Source: Nonomuraea wenchangensis
GTDB lineage: Bacteria > Actinomycetota > Actinomycetes > Streptosporangiales > Streptosporangiaceae
Direction: 5' to 3'
Length of the DNA: 64,000 nucleotides
NCBI RefSeq assembly: GCF_900111685.1
Contig: NZ_FOHX01000007.1
Location: 297,986 to 361,985, forward strand
Positions 18,401 to 26,168 of this stretch are shown here, piece after piece; the first letter of the stretch is position 1; every line of letters starts with the position of its first letter. A program made the translations under genes and the position numbers. The notes beneath the pieces were generated by a model. It searched no databases. It was given only the letters and a program-made list of their open reading frames with translations, and was not told the DNA's origin.

Positions 18401-18941
18401 CCTCGCCCCGGTTGCCCGTCTCGCTCCACACGCGCGGGGCGCCGATCCGGTCGATGTTCCACTCGACGGCGTTCACCCGCGCCTCGGCCGTGGCCTTGTC
18501 CGGCTTGGGCAGGCTGAGCGTGCGGACCGGGGCGATGGTCTCGACCTCGGGCAGCTTGGCGATCTCCGTGGCCAGCTTCTCGTCGGCGGTGACCCGTACG
18601 GCGTTGACGATCCAGTACGAGGTGTAGTCGGCCGAGCGGGCGTCCAGCAGCTTGCGCAGGCTCCGCTGGGCCGACTCGGCACGCTCGGTCTTGGACTCGA
18701 CCACCAGCTCGGCCTTGGCCTGCTTGGTGGCGGCCCGGCGGGCGCCGCTCAGGTCGGCGGCCCCCTTCATCCGGACCCAGAAGGTGGCCTTGCCGTCCTG
18801 CTCCAGCTCCGCCTGGACGGCGGCGTCGATCTTGCCCGGCTCGGCCGCGGCCGCGGCTTGCGGGAACAACGTCTGCGGGGATAACAGGGCGGCGGCGACG
18901 AGCCCGGCCAGGGCCGCCCGCCTTCGGGGGGTGATGAGCAC
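15441..18941 (-). CDS. Secreted S8 subtilisin-like protease with carboxypeptidase-regulatory repeats and malectin-like tail
   Basis: This is a 1166-residue exoenzyme. It has a signal peptide (VLITPRRRAALAGLVAAALL, cleaved after AAAAA at about 33) and an I9-type propeptide to about 150. The catalytic domain has D188 (TIDSG), H235 (NGHGTH) and S403 (GTSMASP). Three CarboxypepD-regulatory-like beta folds surround a central beta module (about 650-850). A C-terminal malectin-like domain (about 1000-1155) starts VAVDVGGSKAATD. The GTG start has an AAGGAGAG ribosome-binding site. It probably digests host-exterior proteins, with the malectin-like domain binding glycans. Confidence 0.9.
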   Translation of the reverse strand: MLITPRRRAALAGLVAAALLSPQTLFPQAAAAAEPGKIDAAVQAELEQDGKATFWVRMKGAADLSGARRAATKQAKAELVVESKTERAESAQRSLRKLLDARSADYTSYWIVNAVRVTADEKLATEIAKLPEVETIAPVRTLSLPKPDKATAEARVNAVEWNIDRIGAPRVWSETGNRGEGIVVATIDSGAQFDHPELAASYRGKNPDGTVTHDYNWFDPARVCPTSAPCDNNGHGTHVMGTMVGANGIGVAPGARWIAAKGCELSTCTDASLLAAGQWILAPTDAAGQNPRPDLAPDIVNNSWGGDGYDPWYKETVEAWVAAGIFPAFANGNEGPACDTSGSPGQYVISYSAGGFDVNNAVYARSSKGEGEGGEIKPNIAAPAVNVRSSTPGGTYDSYTGTSMASPHVAATVALIWSASPALQGDVANTRPLLDSTAVDVNDTSCGGTAADNNVWGEGRLDAYAAVNAAPRGETGDLSGTVTSGGAPLAGATVTVTGAVTRTVTTGADGAYTIPRLLEGDYELTAAKFGYDTATARVTIAAGQSATADLPMTQKAGGTVSGTVSTAGTPEAGATVAARGTPVSAVTDAAGRYSLTLPEGAYELTVTPASRCSTPATAEVTVSGNVTKDIELPLRGDGFGYTCKGGAQPYVAGTEKLALTGDDDAAQVTLPFPVPFYGAGQSRAWIATNGFLTFADSRVTTASNGNLPTTSTPNHAVYPYWDDLIVDARAGVYTAVTGTAPHRAFVVEWRDVTFYNDSAQRISFSALLGEDGSISFRYKDLGSERARGTSATVGIENATGTDAMRYSYEEAALASGQGVTFTASRHGLVTGAVTDANDGEPIAGATVKVGDVATFTTGADGSFYGQVLAGDYDVTVSREHYGTFTKQVSIAPASVTRIDTKLVTGRVSASAAELTVVMPAGATRTRTLTLTNLGSATPYTVTGETWAAVTPAAGELATGQQVTLKVTVSSDGVAAGTVRAGKILVKSASGRQPTIEIAVKVVVPKLQVAVDVGGSKAATDAAGDAWTPDRKYAQGSHGYVATSSKTLSTTKTIAGTTDQALFRSAREGMLEYRFDGVPAGTYTVELDFAEVKSTQMGKRVFDVLVEGQLAIPALDLALEAGTYTAVARQYTVRVDDGQLNVRFATRVGSPVVNAIRISERPDRTAP

Positions 18942-19076
18942 GCGCTCTCCTTCGGAGTGATCTTTCCGCCTCTGTCGGAAAGAGTGAAGCGCGCATGTCG
19001 GGAAAGCAAGACTTGTCGTAAACCGTGACATGACAGAGAGATAGGAGATTCGGTCAGCCACAAAAGCGGGGACGGG

Positions 19077-20513
19077 TCAGCTGAAGTGCCGCCAGCGCGA
19101 CCAGGTGACCGACCAGGGGGTGCGCAGGTCCCGGCAGAGCCACACCACGAGGCCCCGCTCCTCGTTGTCCACGCCGGCCTCGTTGTCGACCGTCGCCCGC
19201 CGCTCGCACGTCCCGAACTGCTCGCGGATCCGCGGCCCCACGTTGACCAGTACCGCCGTGGTGGCGGTGTCCGGCGGCGGGCCGTACAGCCAGAGGTGGT
19301 TGTGCGCCGAGTACACGCGGGGCACCCCGGCCCGCACCAGCGCGCCGTGCTCGCCGTAGCTGCCGGTGAACACCATCGCGCTCGCCTGCTCGGCCGGCGG
19401 GATCGCGGCGCGCGCGCTCTGCACGGCCGCCACGAACTCGGGCCAGCCGACCGACTCGCGCGCCACCTCGTTGATCAGCGGCACCGGTGTCCTCGCCAGC
19501 TCCGCCACCGGCACCAGCGGCAGCGCCAGGAGCGCCGAGCCCAGCGCGCTGAGCGCGAGGCCCACGCCCGCCGCCAGCCGGACTCTGCGGGCCGCCGCGG
19601 CGGCCGACACGCAGCCGGCCGCGAACAGCAGCAGGATCAGCCCGCCGGTGTAGTCGAAGCGCCCGCCGGCGATCAGCGTCAGCGCCGCGGCCACCGGATA
19701 GGCCACCGCCAGCGCCCGCACCCGCCGGTCCCGCCACAGCCGGACGAACCCGAACGCCGCGATCACCGACACCGCCGGCCCGAACAGCGTGAGCTGCATC
19801 GGCACGAACATCATCCGTAGCTCCGCGCCCTTGTCCGCGCTGAGCGCCGCCGCCATCTTGAGCTGCGGCCAGTCGTTGGTCACCTGGTAGAGGAGGTTCG
19901 GCACGGCCAGCGCGAGCGCCAGCAGGCCACCCGCCCACAGCCAGGGGCTCGCGAGCACCCGGCGCGGCCCCACGGCGAGCAGCCCGGCCGCCAGGCCCAG
20001 CACCAGCAGCGCGATGAGGTGCTTGTTGTAGGTGGCCAGCCCGATCACCGCGCCGGCGGCGAGCCACCAGCGCGGCTCCCGCAGCAGCGCCTTGAGCAGG
20101 AACAGGATGGCCGCCATCCACAGCGGCAGGTCGAAGCTCAACGTCAGCAGCGAGTGCCCCGCGATGAGGGTGAACGCACCCGTCGCCGTGCCCGCCGCCG
20201 CCAGCGTCTGGGCCGCCCGTGAGCCGTCCAGCTCGCGCGCGACGAGCGCCACCAGCCACACGAGGATCGCCATGGCCAGCGCGGGGAACACCCGGATGCC
20301 GGTGATCGTGTCGCCGAAGAGGTGGATGCCCGCCCCGGCCAGCAGCGGCGTCAGCGGCGGCTGGTCGACGTACCCCCAGCCGGGGTGCTCGGACAGCACC
20401 CGGAAGTACAGCTCGTCGCGGTGGTAGCCGTAGGAGGGGCTCAGCGCGAGCAGCACCCCGAACAGCAGGACCGAGATCACCGTCACCGACCGCCACGCCA
20501 AGGGCCGCTCCAT
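19077..20513 (-). CDS. Membrane glycosyltransferase, GT39/PMT-ArnT-like
   Basis: This 478-residue protein has about eleven membrane segments and an acidic Asp-Glu in the first outer loop (YGYHRDELYFR), the hallmark of dolichol- or polyprenyl-phosphate sugar transferases. The C-terminal soluble part holds a DxD-poor domain. Probable leaderless ATG at 20513. It lies 135 bases upstream of the secreted protease on the same strand, so transport and glycosylation of an exported product could be linked, though there is no direct evidence. Confidence 0.8.
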   Translation of the reverse strand: MERPLAWRSVTVISVLLFGVLLALSPSYGYHRDELYFRVLSEHPGWGYVDQPPLTPLLAGAGIHLFGDTITGIRVFPALAMAILVWLVALVARELDGSRAAQTLAAAGTATGAFTLIAGHSLLTLSFDLPLWMAAILFLLKALLREPRWWLAAGAVIGLATYNKHLIALLVLGLAAGLLAVGPRRVLASPWLWAGGLLALALAVPNLLYQVTNDWPQLKMAAALSADKGAELRMMFVPMQLTLFGPAVSVIAAFGFVRLWRDRRVRALAVAYPVAAALTLIAGGRFDYTGGLILLLFAAGCVSAAAAARRVRLAAGVGLALSALGSALLALPLVPVAELARTPVPLINEVARESVGWPEFVAAVQSARAAIPPAEQASAMVFTGSYGEHGALVRAGVPRVYSAHNHLWLYGPPPDTATTAVLVNVGPRIREQFGTCERRATVDNEAGVDNEERGLVVWLCRDLRTPWSVTWSRWRHFS

Positions 20514-20521
20514 GAACGCCC

Positions 20522-20527
20522 AAGCTA
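20522..20527 (-). promoter_or_regulatory. Possible leaderless -10 box (TAGCTT) for the glycosyltransferase gene
   Basis: TAGCTT is 8 bases upstream of the ATG at 20513, and no Shine-Dalgarno sequence is seen. Confidence 0.35.
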
Positions 20528-20569
20528 GATCCTTAGCGCACGGTTTGTCACGACGATGGCGTGGCCGCG

Positions 20570-20598
20570 TTGCGCGATCTTGGTCGCGGGGTTAACCT
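20570..20598 (+). promoter_or_regulatory. trp promoter (TTGCGC-17-TAACCT)
   Basis: TTGCGC at 20570-20575 and TAACCT at 20593-20598 are 17 bases apart. The predicted transcription start falls on or next to the A of the leader-peptide ATG at 20605, so the leader peptide is probably translated from a leaderless mRNA. Confidence 0.65.
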
Positions 20599-20604
20599 GT
20601 CGGC

Positions 20605-20646
20605 ATGCGAAACAGCGCTCAGCTCCAGTGGTGGCGCCGCTCCTAG
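20605..20646 (+). CDS. trpL: trp operon leader peptide (13 residues, tandem Trp)
   Basis: The frame reads MRNSAQLQWWRRS and ends in TAG. Two adjacent Trp codons (20629-20634) sit just before the first attenuator hairpin, as in classic trp leaders. Ribosome stalling at these codons when charged tRNA-Trp is scarce would free the hairpin arm at 20647-20653 to form the antiterminator. It is too short for routine gene calling. The start sits at the predicted transcription start. Confidence 0.85.
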   Translation: MRNSAQLQWWRRS

Positions 20647-20700
20647 GCGGCGCGAGTTTCGCATTCCTCATGGACGGCCGCCCCGGAAGGCGGCCTTTCT
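20634..20700 (+). terminator. trp attenuator (1:2 hairpin, antiterminator and terminator)
   Basis: Segments 1 and 2 are GCGCCGC (20634-20640) and GCGGCGC (20647-20653), pairing over the leader stop codon. The terminator is GGCCGCC (20676-20682) with GGCGGCC (20689-20695), followed by TTTCT. The alternative antiterminator pairs GGCGGC (20646-20651) with GCCGCC (20677-20682). This gives tryptophan-dependent control of the downstream anthranilate synthase. Confidence 0.85.
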
Positions 20701-20748
20701 CGTGTCCGCCCCCGGGGCTCGATCATTTCACGTGGTAAGGGGCAGCAA

Positions 20749-22875
20749 GTGGAGACGAGCGGATATACCACCGCCGGGGGGATCGGCGTCGAGCGCGAGG
20801 CTCGCGAGGTCGACGAGGCGGCGCTCGAAGAGATCGTGACCGCCCTCGGAGAGCGCCGCGGCGGCGCCTTCTCCTCGGGCATGGACTACCCGGGCCGCTA
20901 CAGCCGATGGGCCTTCGGCTACGTCGACCCGTGCCTCGAACTGGTCGCCCGCGGCCGCACCATCGCGGCCACCGCGCTCAACGAGCGCGGACGCGTCGTG
21001 CTCCCCGCCGTCGCCTCCTGCCTGCTGGCCGCCGGCAAGCCGGTCAGCGAGCCGACCGCCGACCGGGTCGAGGTGCACGTCCCCGAGTCGGAGGACCTGC
21101 TCCCCGAGGAGCAGCGCAGCCGCCGGCCCACCGTCTTCACCGCCATCCGCGAGGTCATCGCCGCCTTCCGCGGCGACGACCCGCACCTCGGCCTGTACGG
21201 CTCCTTCGGCTACGACCTGGCCTTCCAGTTCGAGCCCATCCGGCAGGAGCTCGTCCGCCCCGACGACCAGCGCGACCTGGTCCTCCACCTGCCGGACCGG
21301 CTCGTCGTCGTCGACCGCCAGCGCGAGACCTGCGTCGAATACCGCTACGAGTTCACCGTCGACGGCGCCACCACCCGCGGGCTGGAGCGCGCCGGGTCAT
21401 CCACGCCGCTCCGCGAGCCCGGCGAGCTGCCTCCCGACCCGGTCAGGGGCGACTACGCCAAGGTCGTCGCCGCCGCCAAGGAGAAGTTCAAGCGCGGCGA
21501 CCTGTTCGAGGTGGTGCCCGGCCAGGTCTTCCACGCCGCCTGCACCGACCCGGCCGCCTTCTACCGCGGGCTGCGCCGCAGCAACCCCGCCCCGTACGAG
21601 TTCCTCATCAGCCTCGGCGAGGGCGAGCACCTGGTCGGCGCCTCGCCCGAGATGTACGTCCGGGTCAGCGGCGACCGCGTCGAGACCTGCCCCATCTCCG
21701 GCACGATCGCCCGCGGCAGCAACCCGGTCGAGGACGCCGAGGCCATCCGCACCCTCCTGTCCAGCGTGAAGGAGGAGTCGGAGCTGACCATGTGCACCGA
21801 CGTGGACCGCAACGACAAGTCGCGCATCTGCGTCCCCGGCACCGTCAAGGTCATCGGCCGCCGCCAGATCGAGCTCTACTCGCGCCTCATCCACACCGTC
21901 GACCACATCGAGGGCCGCCTGCGCCCCGAGTTCGACGCCCTCGACGCCTTCCTCACCCACATGTGGGCCGTCACCGTCACCGGCGCCCCCAAGACCTGGG
22001 CCATGCAGTTCATCGAGGACCACGAGGCCACCACCCGCCGCTGGTACGGCGGCGCCATCGGCTTCATCGGCTTCGACGGCTCCATGAACACCGGGCTCAC
22101 CCTGCGCACCGCCCAGATCAAGCACGGCGTGGCCACCGTCCGCGCCGGGGCCACGCTGCTGTTCGACTCCGACCCCGAGGCCGAGGAGCGCGAGACCGAG
22201 CTGAAGGCCAGCGCCCTGCTCGGCGCCCTCGCCGCGGTCAACGAGCCCGGCGCCGTCCCGGTCGCCGAGTCCCGCCCGCAGCCAGGGCTCGGCATGAAGG
22301 TGCTGCTCGTGGACCACGAGGACTCCTTCGTCAACACCCTGGCCGACTACTTCCGCCAGGAGGGCGCCGACGTCGTGACCCTGCGCCACGGCTTCCCGCC
22401 CCACATGATCGACGACATCGCGCCGGACCTCGTCGTGCTCTCGCCGGGCCCCGGCTGGCCGTCCGACTTCGGGATGTCCGCCCTGCTCGACCAGGTCTAC
22501 GCCCGCGACCTGCCGGTCTTCGGCGTCTGCCTGGGCCTGCAGGCCATGGTCGAGCACGCCGGCGGCACGCTGGAGCTGCTCGGCTACCCCGAGCACGGCA
22601 AGCGCGGCCAGGTCGGCCGCCTCGGCGACAGCGCCCTGCTCGACGGCCTGCCCGAGCGGTTCACCGCCGCCCGCTACCACTCGCTGCACGCCAAGCAGCC
22701 GGGGGTGGTCGGCTTCACGGCCACCGCGCTCACGCCCGACGGCAACGTCATGGCCATCGAGGACACCGAGCGCCGCCGCTTCGCCGTGCAGTTCCACCCC
22801 GAGTCGATCCTCACCCAGGAGGGCGGCGCGGGTGCCAAGGTCATCGCGAACGTGCTGCGCCTGTGCCGCCGGTGA
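20749..22875 (+). CDS. trpE: Anthranilate synthase, fused TrpE-TrpG
   Basis: This 708-residue fusion has component I at residues 1-500, with chorismate-binding motifs such as PISGTIARG, GGAIGFIGFDG and the LDVR-like region DRNDKSRIC. A class-I glutamine amidotransferase domain starts at about 515 (MKVLLVDHEDSF), with nucleophile C594 in GVCLGLQ and H683 in QFHPES. It makes anthranilate from chorismate and glutamine. GTG start, controlled by the trp attenuator upstream. The rest of the trp operon is not adjacent: trpF is 16 kb away and the other genes are outside the window. Confidence 0.93.
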   Translation: METSGYTTAGGIGVEREAREVDEAALEEIVTALGERRGGAFSSGMDYPGRYSRWAFGYVDPCLELVARGRTIAATALNERGRVVLPAVASCLLAAGKPVSEPTADRVEVHVPESEDLLPEEQRSRRPTVFTAIREVIAAFRGDDPHLGLYGSFGYDLAFQFEPIRQELVRPDDQRDLVLHLPDRLVVVDRQRETCVEYRYEFTVDGATTRGLERAGSSTPLREPGELPPDPVRGDYAKVVAAAKEKFKRGDLFEVVPGQVFHAACTDPAAFYRGLRRSNPAPYEFLISLGEGEHLVGASPEMYVRVSGDRVETCPISGTIARGSNPVEDAEAIRTLLSSVKEESELTMCTDVDRNDKSRICVPGTVKVIGRRQIELYSRLIHTVDHIEGRLRPEFDALDAFLTHMWAVTVTGAPKTWAMQFIEDHEATTRRWYGGAIGFIGFDGSMNTGLTLRTAQIKHGVATVRAGATLLFDSDPEAEERETELKASALLGALAAVNEPGAVPVAESRPQPGLGMKVLLVDHEDSFVNTLADYFRQEGADVVTLRHGFPPHMIDDIAPDLVVLSPGPGWPSDFGMSALLDQVYARDLPVFGVCLGLQAMVEHAGGTLELLGYPEHGKRGQVGRLGDSALLDGLPERFTAARYHSLHAKQPGVVGFTATALTPDGNVMAIEDTERRRFAVQFHPESILTQEGGAGAKVIANVLRLCRR

Positions 22876-22933
22876 CGCCGGCTCTGTGAAATCGGCTCTG
22901 TGAAAACAGCCGCGGGGGCGTGCGGGGCTCCCT

Positions 22934-22939
22934 TAGAGT
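22934..22939 (+). promoter_or_regulatory. Probable leaderless -10 box (TAGAGT) for the amidohydrolase gene
   Basis: TAGAGT ends 6 bases before the ATG at 22946, 59-64 bases past the trpE stop. The amidohydrolase therefore likely has its own promoter rather than depending on trp transcription. Confidence 0.45.
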
Positions 22940-22945
22940 CTCCGC

Positions 22946-24220
22946 ATGCTCCCCGTAGAACTGCCCGTCACGGTGCGTGACGCGCTGCAGGCCCCGCTGG
23001 TGGACCACCACTGCCACGGGGTGCACCGCGACGACCTGAGCCGGGCCCGGTTCGAGCTGCTCGTCAGCGAGGGCGGGGCCCCGGCGCCGCCCGGCACCAC
23101 GCACTTCGACACGCCGTACGGGATGGCGGTGCGGCGCTGGTGCGCCCCCGTGCTCGACCTGGAGCCGCACGCCCCGCCCGCCGTCTACCTCTCCCGCCGG
23201 GCCGACCTCGGGGCCGTCGAGGTCAACCGGCGGCTGCTGGCCGCCGCCGGGGTGGTCGCGTTCCTGGTCGACACCGGGACCGAGGACCTCGACCTGCTGT
23301 CGGCCGCCGAGATGGGCCGCCACGGCGGCGCCGCCGCCGACGAGCTGGTCCGCGTCGAGCAGATCGAGCAGGACGTCGCCGAGAGCGCCGCGCTCGCCGT
23401 CGACTACCTCGACACGCTGGGCGAGGAGCTGTCCGCCCGCGCCGCCCGCGCCGTCGGGCTGAAGACCGTCGTCGCCACCCGGTGCGGGCTCGACTTCGAC
23501 CCGGCCCGGCCGAGCCGCGGCTCGGTGATCGCCGCCGCCAACCGCCGGCTCGCCGCGCCCAGGGAGCCGCTGACCGACCCGGTGCTGCTGCGGCACCTGC
23601 TGTGGAGCGCCGTGGACGTGGCCAGGGAGCGCGGCCTGCCCCTCCAGCTCCACACCGGCCTGCCCACCTCCGCCGCCCCCGTCCCGGCCCGCCCCGACCC
23701 CAACCGGCCCGATCACGCCGACCCCGCACGTGCGGGTGGCGGCGGGCGCCCTCTGAGCGCGTCCGAGCTGCTTCTCGGCGGCCTCGTCACGCCCCCGGAG
23801 CCCCCCGGCCCGCACCGGGCCGACCCGGTCCGGCTGAGCGCCTTCATCGCCGCCCTGCAGCCCCTGAGCGTGCCGGTGATCCTGCTCGGCTGCTACCCGT
23901 TCCACCGCCAGGCCGCCTACCTCGCGGGCCTCCACCCCCACGTCTACGTGGACGTCGGCCTCGCCCTGCCGCACACCGCCGCCGCGGCGGCCCGCGTCAT
24001 GGAGGACCTGCTGGAGCTGGCCCCCTTCCACAAGCTGCTGTTCAGCTCCGGCTCCCGCGGCCTGGCCGAGAGCTGCCTGCTCGGCGCGCTCTACTACCGC
24101 CGCGCCCTCGGCACGGCCCTGGCCGGTCGCGTCCGCGACGGCGAGTGGAGCGCCGCCGACGCGGCCCGCATCGCCCACATGATCGGCTCAGGCAATGCCC
24201 GCCGCGTCTACCGCCTCTGA
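22946..24220 (+). CDS. Amidohydrolase family protein (TIM-barrel metal hydrolase)
   Basis: This 424-residue protein begins with the metal-binding H-x-H motif (H22, H24 in LVDHHCHGV). The later landmarks LQLHTGL, HVYVDVGL and a C-terminal LFSSGSRGLAES fit an amidohydrolase-2 barrel of the FluG/uronate-isomerase kind. A proline-rich insert sits near residues 245-290. Its ATG is preceded by a leaderless box, so it is probably expressed separately from trpE. Substrate unknown. Confidence 0.75.
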   Translation: MLPVELPVTVRDALQAPLVDHHCHGVHRDDLSRARFELLVSEGGAPAPPGTTHFDTPYGMAVRRWCAPVLDLEPHAPPAVYLSRRADLGAVEVNRRLLAAAGVVAFLVDTGTEDLDLLSAAEMGRHGGAAADELVRVEQIEQDVAESAALAVDYLDTLGEELSARAARAVGLKTVVATRCGLDFDPARPSRGSVIAAANRRLAAPREPLTDPVLLRHLLWSAVDVARERGLPLQLHTGLPTSAAPVPARPDPNRPDHADPARAGGGGRPLSASELLLGGLVTPPEPPGPHRADPVRLSAFIAALQPLSVPVILLGCYPFHRQAAYLAGLHPHVYVDVGLALPHTAAAAARVMEDLLELAPFHKLLFSSGSRGLAESCLLGALYYRRALGTALAGRVRDGEWSAADAARIAHMIGSGNARRVYRL

Positions 24221-24260
24221 CCGGCGCGTTTCCCAAACGGCCTCTCACCTGGTTGGATGC

Positions 24261-25091
24261 ATGACTGCGGTCACCGAATACCCGAACGAGCGGGGGGCTC
24301 AAGAAAACATGCGCAGTGTCGAACCCGAGGTCTTCATCGTCGCCCGTCCGGCGCTCGACTACGACGAGCTGGCCCGCTATCTCGCCGAGGTCGGCGGCGG
24401 GAGCTGGCTGGAGCGGCTCGACCGCGGCGACCTCGACGCGCAGAACCTCGCCGAGTTCGCCGGCCGGCTCTGCTACCGCTCCTTCGAGCCGGGCCTCAAC
24501 CCCAACGTCGTCCGCATCCGCGAGGACCAGGACGCCTACCTGCGCAACATCCTGGCCAGCGCGCACGGCTCGGTCCTGGAGCACGTCAGCTTCAGCTTCG
24601 TGCTGCACAACGTGAGCCGGGTGCTCACCCACGAGCTGGTCCGGCACCGTCCCGGGGTGGCCATCTCCCAGGAGTCGCTGCGGTTCGTGCGCCTCGACGA
24701 GCTGCCGTTCTGGTTCCCCGAGTGGGCGCAGGCCGACGGGGAGCTGATGAAGCGGGCCACGGCGGTGCTGGAGCAGCTCGAGCAGTTCCAGCTCTGGATG
24801 GCCGGTCACTTCGGGCTCGACGAGGAGGGCGTGCCGTTCTCGGAGAAGAAGCACCGCACCTCGTTCATGCGCAGGTTCGCCCCCGAGGGCGTGGCCACCG
24901 GGCTGGTGTGGACGGCCAACGTGCGCACGCTGCGGCACACCATCGAGGCCCGCACCGCCGTGGGGGCGGAGGAGGAGATCCGCCTGCTGTTCCAGCGCAT
25001 CGGCGAGCTGATGCGCGAGGAGGCCCCCGCCCTCTTCGGCGACTACGTCGTCGAGGACGGCGCCTGGGTCCCCGGCTGGCGCAAGGTCTGA
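24261..25091 (+). CDS. thyX: FAD-dependent thymidylate synthase ThyX
   Basis: This 276-residue flavin-dependent synthase has the ELVRHR signature at 125-130, followed by SQESLRF, and C-terminal dUMP-binding helices (LRHTIEAR). It converts dUMP to dTMP with methylene-tetrahydrofolate, NADPH and FAD. The spacing from RHR to the conserved Ser (S139) is eight residues, one longer than the classical RHR-x7-S, so it belongs to a long subfamily. The ATG at 24261 is used; an ATG at 24309 is a possible alternative start. Confidence 0.9.
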   Translation: MTAVTEYPNERGAQENMRSVEPEVFIVARPALDYDELARYLAEVGGGSWLERLDRGDLDAQNLAEFAGRLCYRSFEPGLNPNVVRIREDQDAYLRNILASAHGSVLEHVSFSFVLHNVSRVLTHELVRHRPGVAISQESLRFVRLDELPFWFPEWAQADGELMKRATAVLEQLEQFQLWMAGHFGLDEEGVPFSEKKHRTSFMRRFAPEGVATGLVWTANVRTLRHTIEARTAVGAEEEIRLLFQRIGELMREEAPALFGDYVVEDGAWVPGWRKV

Positions 25092-25094
25092 CCG

Positions 25095-25260
25095 TTGCTG
25101 ATTCCGTAGTCGAATATCAGCAATCCCGACCTTTCAGGCGGGAAGGTCCGTAACGGTGTCACCGGAGCGCGCAACTCGCGCTCCGGTGTCCTGATGACGG
25201 TCTCGCGTTTCCTCCTGCCGACGGTGCGGCAGGATTGCGTCACCTGCCCGCCCGGGACCG
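25095..25260 (-). ncRNA. IS607-type omega-RNA scaffold / right-end candidate
   Basis: Read leftward past the tnpB remnant, the sequence holds a perfect 12-base hairpin (25160-25188, CACCGGAGCGCG arms) and a second 6-base hairpin (25128-25148, GACCTT/AAGGTC). It ends in GGGATT, followed by unrelated sequence. This is the layout of the guide-RNA scaffold at the 3' end of TnpB genes. An inverted repeat TTGCTGAT/ATCAGCAA (25095-25123) lies at the junction with thyX and could also serve as its terminator. Expression is unproven. Confidence 0.45.
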
Positions 25261-26168
25261 GCCTTGCGGCTGGCCCGGTTGACGCGGGTCTTCTGGTCGG
25301 CTCCACGCGGTTTCGGCACTCGTGCGCCCAGGTCTCCGGCCACTCCGGGCGCCACAGAACGAGCAGGCCCTGGAGGACGGGTACCAGCGGTTTGCAACGA
25401 TTACGGTTCCACTGTCCCATCCGGCCTTGTAGGTGATCTGACGGCGGATCTCCCCGAACCCGGCGTCGGCGATTTTGCGGGCTAGGCCGGTGGTGAGCTT
25501 GTGCAGGGCGTCGGCCCGCAGGTTGGCCACGCGATGGTGGACGCGGTTGCGTTCGGCGTCGGCGGCCAGCCACCGCTTGGACGGCTGCTGACCGGTTCGC
25601 TGGTCCGGTCCCCGGCGGCGCGACACGCGACGCGACAGCCGCCTGAGCGCCTTCAAAGCAGTGTCGTAATGGGCCGGGTTCGGCACGTAGCGGATCTCCC
25701 CGGCGCTGTCGGCCATTACCGCCAGCACCTTCACTCCGAGGTCCACGCCCACGGCCACGCCTGGCCGGGAAACGCGAATGATCTCCCGCTTGACCTCCAC
25801 CTGGAAGGAAACCAACCAGCGTCCCCGCTCCTGCCGGACAGTGGCGGACAGGATGCGGGCGGTCCCGTTGCCGATGCGGCGCTGAAGTTTGCGGGTGTTC
25901 TCGTGAGTGCGGATGGTCCCGAGCCGGGGCAGCGTCACGTGTCGCCGGTCAGGCCCGACGCGGATGGCGCCGGTGGTGAACCGGCAGGCGAGCCGCCGGG
26001 GCATGCCGACGCGCCTGCCCTGCCGCTTTCCCTGCTGACAGCCCAGTTGTAGGCGGCCCTGGCGGCACCGCAGTGCGAACGTAGCGCGGCCTCCTGGGTC
26101 ACGTTCGGGTCCAGGGCGAAACGGTACGCCTGCACCACGAAACCGGGCTGCGGCTGGAACTTTTTCAT
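25134..26168 (-). pseudogene. tnpB: TnpB-type nuclease, frameshifted and internally deleted
   Basis: The start MKKFQPQPGFVVQAYRFAL is in one frame; the frame changes near 26050 and returns near 25340. RuvC-I Asp is kept (GVDLGVKVLAV). The segment with the RuvC-II Glu is missing: LTTGLAR runs straight into KIADAGFGEIRRQ. After the first zinc-finger Cys pair (CSFCGA) the second pair and the RuvC-III Asp are also missing. The KPRGADQKTRVN tail survives. The product could not cut DNA. The ATG overlaps the preceding TGA as ATGA. Confidence 0.85.

Noticed and set aside
25134..26168. A functional RNA-guided TnpB nuclease
   Set aside because: Two frame changes and loss of the RuvC-II Glu and RuvC-III Asp rule out cleavage activity.
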